A program made the translations under genes and the position numbers. Below the pieces are notes generated by a model. It did not search any database. It was not told the DNA's origin and saw only the letters and a list, made by a program, of their open reading frames with translations. 52,308 nucleotides of DNA from Helochares maculicollis (Eukaryota; Arthropoda; Insecta; Coleoptera; Hydrophilidae): NCBI GenBank assembly GCA_033557835.1, contig JAWQRO010000152.1, positions 1-52,308 on the forward strand, in the 5' to 3' direction. Of the stretch, positions 38,566 to 50,139 are shown in pieces. The first letter of the stretch is position 1; each line of letters opens with the position of its first letter.

Positions 38566-38591
38566 ATTATTTTATTTTTATAGCTTATTTT
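38506..38591. repeat. 86-bp near-perfect inverted repeat (foldback)
   Basis: Left arm AAAATAAGCTATAAAAATAA (from 38506) is mirrored by the right arm ending TTATTTTTATAGCTTATTTT at 38591; the two arms meet in an (AT)n centre with a single G-T mismatch near 38557. Pairing is perfect over at least 34 bases outside the AT core. It could be a MITE-like or hairpin-derived element, or a replication-generated foldback. No clear target-site duplication. Confidence 0.85.
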
Positions 38592-38699
38592 GTAAAAACT
38601 CTTTGCGAAAGTTGCAATTTTAAAATGTGAATTCATAGCTACGGGAAGGCTTCAATTTTAGAAAATAAATTCATAACTAAAAAAATTAAATTTATGACG

Positions 38700-39220
38700 G
38701 TAAAGTCCCACTTTTACACGGAACTATTTGCTATTGCTATACTTTCTATGTTTGGCATTTTTGTAAAACTTTTTATTCCAAAACCTATTAAAATTGGAAT
38801 TTTTAAAATTATAAAAATAGCACTTCCGGTGCTCCGACCATGTTAAAATTTTTTTATTTGGGAGTGATAATTAAGATTTGCACGAAATTTCAATTGGCTA
38901 GCTTAACTTTAAAGACTACTTTACTTGAAAAAATTTCAAAACTGTATAGTTAACGGATATTTTCGGTAGTTCTACATGAATCAAAAGTTGATACGGATCT
39001 AAGTTTTTGCGATAATGGCCGTATACCAAATTTCATTGCTCCAGCTCATAAGTTCTGACCTCTATCATGTTTACATATACATACACACAGACATGCCAAA
39101 AATGGTCAAAATTGATTCAGGGCCAATCAAAACATGGAGATCCGTCAAAATCTCTAGGTCGAATTTTTTCATGATCCCAATACCTTCCCTTTACTATACT
39201 TCGTATAGTATACGGGAATG
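38700..39220. repeat. Unclassified interspersed repeat ending in a hairpin
   Basis: The sequence changes character here: GC-richer, phrase-like text such as GCACTTCCGGTGCTCCGACC, GCGATAATGGCCGTATACC and AACATGGAGATCCGTCAAAA, closing with a hairpin at 39185-39218. That hairpin has outer arms TTCCC/GGGAA and inner arms ACTATAC/GTATAGT around a TTC loop. The style recalls dispersed arthropod repeats, but I cannot name the family. A short diverged match lies at 6521-6575. The 86-codon frame inside has no domain features. Confidence 0.5.
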
Positions 39221-39339
39221 TAAAAAAGTCTACTTTGCCAATAATATATATGTAAAGACGATGATTTTGCAATAAACAAATTATATAATGTATAGTAAAA
39301 ATTTGTAACCGTCTTAGCGTGACAAAATATTATTTAAAA

Positions 39340-39815
39340 ATGTGTATCATTACATTTTTTCCTTTTCCCACTTAAAGTAAAATAAATTGCTGAAAATATT
39401 GAATATGTTAATCGTATATAAGTTACTATATATTTTAGGATTATTATCATAATGGATCGATGTTTTGTTCGATTAACCATTCCAACATGATTGTAATTAC
39501 GATGTACAATACATGATAAGTTTTTCATTTTAGAGTAATAAATATTTTATCATGAGTGTTTGACCCATTTGATCTACCGTTACAAAAGATGATGATTTAT
39601 ATTTTATAATTGATGTTTTACTTCAATTATATTATAATAATTATATCAAGAAATCCTTAAAATGTTATTATTTCCAAATGATTATTAGCGCACATTATTT
39701 GACAAAATGCTACTTGTAATATATAATACAGAAAATTTATGATCTAATGTGAGAAACCTTCTATCACTTATAAAATGTAATGTACTTATATTTTAATAAA
39801 GCGTATTATCTTTAT
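39340..39815. repeat. Right copy of the diverged direct repeat
   Basis: Partner of 37470-38045. Between the copies lie the AT/TG microsatellite, the foldback and the interspersed repeat, so the space between may have been filled by later insertions. Confidence 0.65.
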
Positions 39816-42800
39816 TTCTGACAAGCATATCGTAGGATTTCGATGAATACATGATTACATTTTTGTTGTGTTTTGAAAGTCTAATGTATTTCCTGATACT
39901 CCATCATAGCAAAGAAATATATCAAAGCTGTGATTAAGTTGCAATCAACCGTACCGATGATTCATTCATTTATCTTATTTTTAAAAAATCGCCTTAATAG
40001 CATCTACTTCAACTTAAACTTTTTTATAATCATGTTAAGCTTATGTAAGTAACTATAATTGAAATGGAAATTTTTAATCACAAAGACACGAAAAATGAAA
40101 AATAAAGTGAGAACTGAAATACTATTATTCACAATTAAACAAAATCTTAGTTATTTACCGAACATGACAGTTTTTAAAACAGACTGAAAGTAGATCTGGT
40201 AAACGAATCTTAATAGATTTAATTTTAATTTATTATATATTAAATGTTTTTCCAAGTGCGTTATGTTTGTCTCATGCTTTTGTATTTTATATGTCTTCTT
40301 ATCTGGACTGGTGTAATTATTATATAAAATTTCAAATCAATCTTACGACTATTATCAAAGGAAATGCAATATGGATATATCATGATTATCTAGCTAGTAC
40401 ATGTAAAATAAAAAGTTTAAAACACTATATTAAAGACTAGAGATTGAAGACTTTAAACTAATACATATTTTTTAAAATACTAGAAATGACTAAATACTAA
40501 AATGTTTAAAGACTTTACGATAAAAATAAACTTGCACTGATGTGTACGGGTGAGATTTTGTCAAATGAGAAGTTAAACAATAAATAAAATATTTAATAGT
40601 ATGGATACAAATTTTATTTCGCATCAAAAATTAATATATATCGTCTGCCTACAATAAATACATATTTGTTTAAGATAATTGATTTGCTAACCTGGACAAA
40701 AACATACGTTCCCGCGTAAAGAAATAGAATCATTAAAATCACACCAAGACGTGGAAAGAAATTATATTATATTGACCAGTTAAAAATGGGTTGGTGGTAT
40801 TTCTCGCAGCAACTCATTAAACTTCATTTAACACGCACAATTTTGATTGTAACATATTGCCACAAAATGGGTTTCTGTTGAATCACTACTTTCTTTTTTC
40901 ATTTAAATATATTTCACGAATAAGTACCAAAATTAACTTATCATAATCTCACTTTGTACTTATAAATTTAATATTCGTTAATTATTTCACAATTTAAAAA
41001 GCTAGCAAGGAATATTTACTTAGTTCAGTTTCATTTTTGAGCTTAACAAGTACTTAATTTGAGAATGGTTTACGTTCATTACAAAACACGTTTGTAGGCA
41101 AAAAATATAATATAAAGTGAGCATTATTCTAAAATGACTTATGTATGTGTCCTAGTTCAGCGAATCTTAGAGAAATATGTAAAGCATATGCGCTTAAAGC
41201 TTATAATCATATACTAAATACATTTTTATAATAATTTCAAAACTATATTATTCCAAAAAGTGTAGGCATTAATAAAACGGCATTTTACCCAAATGTTTTT
41301 CAAATGTCCACAAATGCAGTACCGTAAAACCTTTAACAAAAATAAATGAACTGATATCGTGGAAGCCAATTTATCAAAGTGACACGTAATATTTTAACGT
41401 CAAGTAAATTATGTAAAAAATATTGATATATACACTGTTATTTATAAATATATTTTTGCTAGTTTTGTTCTCAGTTTTTTCATAATGTGGGTCGAAGTTG
41501 AGACTGGTCAAATGATTACGTTCATTGTTTTCAAATTTGGAACCTCCCATATTTAAACGCAATGTCTTTAAAAACAATAATCATTATTGTTTCAGAAATC
41601 TAATTATCGTTTCATCTGAATTTTCAGATGTTATTCATGAGATACCTAATCAAGTATTTTAATCCACTCTGTCCGTTCGCTATGCATATAAAGTTTAGGT
41701 TATAAAACTTGTATAACTGAAACCCGCTCTAATAAGTAACGCTGTATCCATCTCTTTTAAAGGAATTTGCCATTCTATATGTTACCAATAACGCCCACTT
41801 CATCAACTTTAAGAGATAGCTTACCATTAAATGTCAAATAAAAATCTAATACATGTTGCGACTTGACAACGAAGAACAACTTACAATTTAAACAATATTT
41901 CTTATTAAATTAAAAACAGCAACTTTATCAACAGCGTTGATAAATTTTAAATGTACGGAACTACTTAATAGTGTATTATGCAATAGTTCTATTGTATTGT
42001 AATTTAATTGGTTTTTTAAAACTGTGTATTTTTAGTTATATGTTCGTTTTTGGATTTATGTAAGTAGTTTGTTTGTCGGAATATATCTTTAGTAGATTTC
42101 ACGAAATAGAGTCATTTAGTTAGATTATTTTATGCAATTTCATTTTTTAATAGGAAAACTAGGCATAGTGCATTTATAAGCACTAACATTTTAACGATTT
42201 GGTATACTTTGTTATCCATAGTAATCATGAGTTAACATATTTAATGCTTTTATATAACCACAACTTGCTTCGTTTTTGAAGAACTTTATTGTATTATAAA
42301 TATTAATTTCATAACACTTAAACTTTTACTTTTTGTTTGTTATACACGACTATGTACTTTGAACTAAATGGCGCTATTACTTTCTATGTCATCTTTTAAG
42401 GATTTGTCGTAGTTTACAATAGGATGTCATCACGTAAACTTACGTGTTGGAATTTTTAGCAGTGAAATAATTATAATAATAATTACCATTTTCATGCATT
42501 ACTGAAATTACTCACTTTTTAAAGGAAAATTTTGTTTATTAATTTTTCTTTTGATAGACCCATAAATATGGTATATGTTATAAATTTACTACAACTTGCA
42601 TTAGATTTTCAGTATATATTAGCAATTAAAAAACAATTGAAATTGGTGCAATAATAAATATTTTTCCATCTACTAAATTTTAAAGCATAATTATGTACGT
42701 TGCCACGAATCCAGTTGGAAAATTGGTCAGCGATAACACGAAGACGGACAGTAATTGTATTGGCCAAATCCCCACGTAATAAGAAATTTATTCACGAAAT

Positions 42801-45094
42801 TCTTGTTTAAGACCTATACATCTTTCACCTGAAACACGGAAATTACTTTTCATATTAATTTGAATTTTATGTAAATGGAAACTTAAAATTGCCGGGGGTT
42901 GAATAAAACCGCCTCAATCTAGGCGGATTCGCTTATCATGCTACATGGAAAGCAGTGTTTTATATTCACAAAATCACACATTATATGTTGAATATATTTA
43001 GGGGCATTTTCATATTCAATGAAAAGTTTGTCGATAATAGAGCTTTTCTTTAATAAAGCTAATTAGCTAGTTACAATATGTATTGTTATTAATAAGTAAT
43101 ATGATTAAGCCCTGAAATATGTGTGTGTGTGATTAAAGAAATGTCGACTTTATAACAGAATTTCAATTAGAACTTTTTCACGTGTCTTTCATAAAATTCC
43201 AACTTTGCATGTCGTAATTAAAATTGTGTGCCATTCCCGCTGCTTTGAAGAGCGAACATGCAACATACCATTTTTTACTTTTTTCACTGTTTAGGTAAAT
43301 AAGAAATTGTAATTAAAAGAGATTGCGCGTTCTGAGTGCAAAAATAAGCATTTTGTCACTGCGCAATACAACAATTACGTATATAAGGATACACTTAATT
43401 AAGCGGCTGAATGTTGCTTAACAATTTTTAATAACACAACATCTTATAAAATTTACATTATGAGAGTTTTTTTAAGATATTTTAAATTCCTGAAAATTAA
43501 ATTCGCAAAATATGCAAATTAGACAGTCAGGGAGATAGTTTTTATTAATTTTTACCTGATATGCAAATCAGGAAAATGTTAAATATAATTTTTTAAAATG
43601 CAGTTTTGTGTATGCTCAAATATTCACAGAACATAAAAAATATATGCATTGTTTTAAACAAAGATGTTTATATTAACGGAGGCACTACAAATACTGCTGG
43701 GATGTCGCCAGCTAGTCTATAAGCCCGTTTTTTTGTATTTGAGTCGAAAAACATTATTCTTAATTAATAGTATATTGAAATTGGTCCTTGTGAAAAGTAT
43801 ATTTACAAATTATTTTACGTTCAGACCGTAATAATCACCTGTCGACGGTGGAGTCCCCTCGTAATGAATACATAAAACGAGCATGCATGCAGAAGATCAA
43901 AGAATATAAGTGAAATTAACATTAATATGTAATTTACAGACAATTTCATCGGCCTCTATTCATTATATAATTGACATGGAAGGTGAGCCCGTATATCAGA
44001 CGAGTTTCATTGTCTCGATTAATGTCAATGTCATGAATGTTATTTGTCTAACGTACAGTCACATGCTTTTATGGGTAAGTAAATGTACTGGTTATGCACA
44101 AATGTGCACGAAAAATAATTATTCAAATTTGCAACCGGATTGTAAATAAGGGAAATACATATGCGTTTCATGGTTTTTGTCCTTAACCATAAATAGCGAC
44201 CTTACTTAGTGACAAATGGATGCAGTCGGTAATAAATTATTATTTTATTTTAAAAATAATTTTTCTATTAAGTACTTTACCGTTGTGCTTAACTCGAATT
44301 AACTACCTTTCTAAGCTATTTTTAAATGTTTATACTTTTAGGCTAGAGATTATAGTATCGAGCTCATCTTAATAATAATCTAATCGTATTACCAACAAAG
44401 CTTACATTGCTCTCAAAATCAGAAACAAAGAAATTTTCTCTCCAGCAATCAACAGTATTGAATTTATAAGTTCAAAGCAACTTTTTACCAAATAAATTCA
44501 GCAAAACTTTAGAGGGAAATTCATACACAAGCCATTAGAATAAATTCAGCTGTAACATCATTATGAATAATAATTTAAATCTTGAACGTATGAGGTTACC
44601 AATATCCTGCAAAAATATAAAGAAACTCATTGATAGACACGATAAAATTAACAAAGCAATCGAAAATACGGAATATTGCGTATATTTTTTAAAACACTCC
44701 CTTACAAAATATTAAAATTGTCTAAAGTAAATATGTTCGGTTGTTCGGAAAATCATTTCGATTTTTCCTAACAGAATATTTCTATTATTTTCACAGAGAA
44801 CTTTGCACTAAAGCACCTGGTCATTATATATCTTGACTATCAGTTGATGTTAATATGAGTAACTTAAACATTATTAAGTCATTTAAGGTATGTTGTCATT
44901 AGGAAAATGATGTGCTCATTCATAATGTTTATCATCTGATTTACATACTCTAATTATAAGCGTTTAAAAATATTATAATTATATGAGACTATATAAAAAC
45001 AAGAATAAGTTTTAGTTTGGCCTCACTAAATTACTATTTAGTGAATACCAACAAGTTTACTGGTTGAAAATGCAAAACATATTATATTGATATA
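39816..45094. other. Non-coding AT-rich stretch
   Basis: No gene recognised. A GC-richer patch at 43840-44060 includes a possible 43-base micro-exon discussed in the findings. Frames at 41374-41577 and 43910-44149 lack domain features. Confidence 0.45.
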
Positions 45095-46005
45095 TTGGGT
45101 TATTCGAAAAGTTTTTTTCGTGTTTTTCAATAATGGATTTTTTCACAGCTTCATTACATACTTTGACAGCTGAAATAACAAGACTTTCTTAGAAAAAAGC
45201 TGAATTGATTATACGCAGTAGTTTTTCGTTGATGCCCTATCATATAAGGAAAATGAAAAGCAACATCCGATTAGTTTAGAGAAGATATATTGACATCACA
45301 CTGTTGCCTAAACCAGTTTGCAAAATTTGGATGCGACAATTTTGATGCTCAAGAAACAAACCATTTTGAAAGGCCTACTGAAACTGGTGAGATCTCAATA
45401 AAGACAAAAATAACAATAATGCATACCGGCGAATAACAGTTTATCGATTGCGACCGTTCATATATATTTTAAGTGATCTTCTCATACGTAAAGAAAACGA
45501 TCCATTTTTGTGATATTCATCAATGAGGATTCATTTGACTCAAAGCACTTCAAAAGCTATTATTCATCAAAGAAGGCGATACTTGAATTTAATGACATTT
45601 CCAGGGAATTACTTGCACCGGACAACACAGTGATAAATTTTTAAATGTATTGTCATCAACTGGATAACTTTAATGTTTTATTTAAGCAGAAAACGCCACA
45701 GTTGATAAATAGAAAAGGTGTAGTGTTCCATCAAAATAATGTAAGACCGCATGCAAGGTTGGTAACTCCTCAAAAGCAATTACAACTTGAATGGGATGTA
45801 CTGCCACGCCCACCTTATTCTCCAAGTCAGGCACCTTCTGAATATTTTTTGATTCGCTCTCTGCAAAATTTTAGAAGGAAAAATCTTCACTTCAAAATAG
45901 GTCAAAAATAACCAGGATCATATTGAACTATATTTCGTTTAATAAGATATTGATTCACTAGAAGAAATTCATAAATTTTCATAAAATTACTTTTCGAATA
46001 ATCAA
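45095..46005 (+). mobile_element. Degraded mariner-family (Tc1/mariner) DNA transposon
   Basis: The 5' inverted terminal repeat starts TTGGGTTATTCGAAAAGT at 45095, immediately after TA (45093-45094), and the 3' end reads ACTTTTCGAATAATCAA, ending at 46005. The two are inverted with one base missing and one mismatch. A TA target duplication remains only on the left; the right flank reads TT. At 911 bp the element is about 400 bp shorter than a full mariner, so internal deletions removed parts of the N-terminal HTH and central catalytic regions. The encoded fragments are in plus orientation. Confidence 0.93.
45310..45911 (+). pseudogene. mariner transposase remnant
   Basis: Recognisable pieces in order: QFAKFGCDNFDAQ-like text near 45317-45355 (DNA-binding domain region WFAKFR..DF), a fragment ERPTETGEI near 45370, SDLLIRKENDPFL near 45470-45515, and a long C-terminal frame 45645-45911. 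The last contains LINRKGVVFHQNN, RPHARLVTPQKQLQLEWDVL, PYSPSQAPSEYFLI and RSLQNF. In active mariner transposases the second catalytic Asp lies in HQDN and the third in the APSD motif; here they are Asn (HQNN) and Glu (APSE). With the missing middle, frameshifts and changed catalytic residues, it cannot be active. Confidence 0.92.
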
Positions 46006-48419
46006 TTTCATGAAATTTACCCTATCGGTTTTTATATTTTGTCTTACATTATATAATTAAATTGGCTCAAAAAAAAGGTCTGCATCTAATCAAATTCAAT
46101 GTAATGTTTCACATTGTGTGAGTTGAAATTTATTTTCTTTGGACCAATTCTATATTTATTAGTTAGTAAAATGTCTATTGTTATAGTATTTATATGTACT
46201 TATCCCAATTGTATCAAACAAGCATCCCAATAAGCAGGTCTTTTTTCTAAGGCAGTAGTCGAGCTTAAATTCTAAGATTGTAATTACCAGTTTCACCCTT
46301 CTGTATTTTCAATAAACTTTAAATTTTTGTTGCACTAACAGTTTATGTTAGTTGTGTTATTAAAATGATTAGAAACAAATACAATATTAACTTGTTATAG
46401 TTATAGGACTATGTATGCTATCAGTCAACTCCACAGGCTAAATTGCGAAAACCTGATTGTAAAAATTGCTGTTAAAATATCGTTTTAACTGCACATGTTT
46501 CTTTATCGTATACACTGCTTTCATATATCTATTGTAATTTGTGACAAGTAATTTATAACTTTTTTACTTTCATTGCATATTTAGTTAAATATGCTTTGAC
46601 GCGAACCGTTTACACACCTTAGCGAATTACCAAAATTCTAAAATATTCAAGTTAATATTATGCAGAACTTAATGTATAGAAAGTGAGATATAACGTCAAA
46701 TCTTGGTTCTTGGCTTTCGAAATTATTTCAACGGTTATATCTAACCTAACAGCATGTCATTTCTTTAATCAATACGTTATCTTTAATAAACATATCAATT
46801 TCATTTAATGTAAAATATATTAAATAAGATTTCTTCGTGGCAAACAACAAAATTTGTCTTAAATCCTGTAAAAGAAATGATAATTTAATTAAATATACAA
46901 TATCTACAAGTAAATTTTAGTCTAATTATACAAATTCAAATGCTGATGCACATAGCTTAAAAAGAAAAAAAAACAGCAAAATTATAGCTAATGAGATTTG
47001 CTTATCCATTTCTTCAGCTAATTACCATTAAGTAATTTTATTCAATTACCAATTTGCCGTAGTTTTATCTGAATAGGAAAAACTCGGTTCTCCAACGAAC
47101 TTTTATTGCGTTCGTTTGAATAAAAAAATCAATCTAGATAAACTTCGTTCCGTAGATTGAATGTGGAATACTGAGTTGCCTGCTTATGAAATTTTACGCA
47201 ATATTAACTTAATTACCATTGTTTTAATTATGTGAAAAAATGTCATCGCTGTCTGTGAAACAATACTTAATTGATTTAACCGAGATCCTCATTTTTCTTT
47301 CAAGGACGCAGTAGTTAATTTATATGATAACTATATTTCTCGTGAGTTGTGCGAAGTGATGAGATTTATTTAAACTTAATGACTTGATGCACAATGCATC
47401 TTCCTTATGTTCACTTCATAACATGTGAACTACTGTCAGGTACAAGGTGTTAGACATTTTTATGGAAAATGTGCCATAATAGTATGTAGAAGCACTATCT
47501 GAAACTATATTATATGAAGAAACAATCTTTGATGTTTTCTCAAGATGATCAATTTTAATTAAGAAGACATGTTGCGATGATATAATTGCGGTAACTAATT
47601 ATAGGAAGTAAATTATTTTAACTTGCAATTTAGCTTCATTAGCATACAAAATGGCAAACAACATAAAAATGCACGTGACAATTTTTATCTTGCATCAAAA
47701 TCTTTTTACTTCAAAATTGTTATTTCAGCGAAAGTAAAGATAAAATTTATTATGGCAAAGAAATATGCGCATGGCCTAAATATATCCTATCCACTTACTT
47801 ATCTACCTATGTGTAGAATTAAATTTCTAGCATTAAGTTTGAATTATGTATAGAAACCTACCTATTTATTGTCTCATTTATCAAGTACGTATTTTAATGT
47901 TTTAGTGCCGTATCTAATTCGGTTTTTCACATTAACAATAACTGCTCTGCAAAAGAAATCTTAGCATGTGCGACACCTATTATCTTATGTAGGTTTGTAT
48001 TACCTGTAATTATTATTGTTTATATTGTCGTTTGCAATTTACAGTTCTTTACAAATTGCATGTTGCTCTACCATTATGCAGTGAATATAGCTTAGTACCG
48101 TTTAAATTCAACTGTTATCCATTGAATACAATTAATTTTTATTTGAATAAAAACCCCAATGTAATTTTTTTCGTTTTACAATATCATAATTATAGTCCAG
48201 TCTGATCCCCATAACCACTACATATGGTTTCGAATTAGCGATGTTAATGTTTAATGAAATCGTAAAGCGCAATAAGATATACAGGAAACATATGATGATA
48301 AATTGTATTATGTAAGGAAAATGTCATTATGACAGTGATGCGGCCATTCAACTAGCTTAAGTAGCACCAAATGATTTTCACGTAAATTACACTAATAAAA
48401 AAACTGTTATTTGTTTCAG
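46006..48419. other. Non-coding AT-rich stretch before the coding exon
   Basis: No gene recognised. The 76-codon frame at 47623-47853 has no domain features. The last 30 bases (48390-48419) form a plausible acceptor region: a T-rich stretch ending TTGTTTCAG. Confidence 0.5.
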
Positions 48420-48536
48420 ATGAGTCCGATAGAAAACGTGATACCAAATTTAGATCCAGATCCCACACACACTAGAAATGTCGAAATCAGCAACAAACAG
48501 GATCGATCACGTGATCTATTCGGAGTTCAACTTGAG
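48420..48536 (+). CDS. Internal or first coding exon (39 codons) of an unidentified protein
   Basis: The acceptor TTATTTGTTTCAG ends at 48419 and the exon begins directly with ATG. The frame runs 39 codons with no stop (start MSPIENVIPNLDPDPTHTRN, end SRDLFGVQLE) to a donor GAG|GTTAGT at 48537. The length, 117 bases, leaves a phase-0 intron. Composition differs from the surroundings: hydrophilic, with Pro, Asp, Arg and Gln codons and higher G+C. The other two frames contain stops. An alternative donor CAAG|GTAACA at 48575 would give a 155-base exon ending in a different phase. I do not recognise the protein; the N-terminus looks disordered and cytosolic, with no signal peptide or membrane segment. 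Upstream the best partner is the exon ending at 659; downstream exons must lie beyond this window or in unrecognised short pieces. Whether this ATG is the initiator is inferred from the exon join, which would place AAG before ATG. Confidence 0.6.
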
Positions 48537-50092
48537 GTTAGTAATCTTACTACTGCCTTAAAAGTGCCTGCAAGGTAACATTATTAAATCATAAAGCTAA
48601 TATTGTTCTGCGAAACAACAGAGCATTAATTAAAATGTATAATAGGGCTCCGAGTAGTTACTGCCTTTAGTAGGTGGTTCCAATAATTAAGCGAAAGTTA
48701 AACATTTGCTAATGGTCAAACAAATATAAAATCTTTCATCCCTCGACTTAATACTTTTACAAGATTGCCACCTAAACTTGATGCAATGGAGGAATTTAAA
48801 TGTATCGAAATCAAAATTTCGAAACCCCTTCAGAATTTTTGCGACGGAAGAAACGCTTTCACAAAAGTAAATTTGAATATTGAAGGTGTGAATCCTATTG
48901 TTGGCACAAGCCATAAGATGTGTTTACCCCCCATTTAAACTGTTTGTAATTTGAGGTTAAGTGTGCCATTAGCGACTCCTCAAATCTGTACAACCGTAAT
49001 ATTATTTATTATTAGACCTAGCGCTTACTGCACTACCGGCAACCATTAAGTATTTTCTGTCAATAACCAAATTGATTTTCCCGGCTAAAGCTCTAGGCAT
49101 TCTGCTATATTGATTATTTTCTGGTTTTAACCAGTTTGCCGAGAATCAATGCGTGTGCATGTTTGTATTGGTTGCTTGGTAACCATTTCGTGGTTCAAAA
49201 CATCATGAGGAAACATTTTCTTTTGTTATAGTTTTCCTTTTTTCTAATAATAAGGTATACCGCAATTCGGGCAGTTTCTATCTTGATTTTTGATTCATAT
49301 CGAGTTTAAGGGCGATTATTCTTCGAACACCGGAAGTTGTTCGAGCCTTAGGCCGTATGGTACACCACAAGCGACCAGATTTTCTATTTGTAATAAAAAG
49401 ACCGTAAAGGAAAATTTTCCGAGTAATGGACATAACTTGAATAACTAGATAACCTTTAGTACCCTATATAAATTTTATTATCAAAAATTAAAAAAAAACT
49501 ATATTAATTTTATTGCCTTATTACCTTATTACCTTCTTTTAAATTTTATATTTTTCCATCCAGTTTAATTTTTTTCGTCTACAAAATTATTTGCAACTAT
49601 GAGTTTTTACTTCTTTTTGAATCGAGACGGCTAAATCTATAAATAACAGTTAGAATAACAAATCATCCAATTGATGTTTCCTCTTTGATTTTAATGCGCA
49701 TCCTAAATTGAGCTGTAATTGATTGTCTCTAGTCTATTATGCATAGTTGAAGCATATGGTTTACATTTTTAATTTATGGAAACTTAGCTACTTCCTGCAA
49801 AATCGTATAACTATATTTTTGATTAGATCGCATAATGATATAGTTATAATTTACTTTTTCGATGAACGGTTCTAACGAAGATATTGTGATGAGCGGTCAA
49901 GGATATTCGAATGTATTTTCATGCAATTAGCTATTAGCGTTAATTTTAGCGAATGAAGATATTTCAATATAACATGTTACTTCCAAATTGCAATTTCAAA
50001 CACTCTTAAAAAAGCTAGATTGTGCATTATAAAACTATCTGTTAATTTCTAAGTTCTATTTATTCAATTATTTTTAATTTGTTTCCAATCAT

Positions 50093-50139
<47 letters not shown>

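Noticed and set aside
34594..42437. Exact 15-mer GATGTCATCACGTAA shared by 34594-34608 and 42423-42437
   Set aside because: About one such chance match is expected among all pairs in 52 kb and the flanks do not align.
48362..48382. TAGCACCAAATGATT, seed-like match to the miR-29/285/995 family
   Set aside because: Only the seed matches and no complementary arm (TGGTGCTA-like) lies within 80 bases on either side.
49155..49170. GGTTGCTTGGTAACC as an RFX palindrome
   Set aside because: Half-site spacing is one base short of the standard X-box and nothing else supports it.
49339..49347. GTTCGAGCC as a tRNA B box
   Set aside because: No A box at the right distance and no cloverleaf can be drawn.
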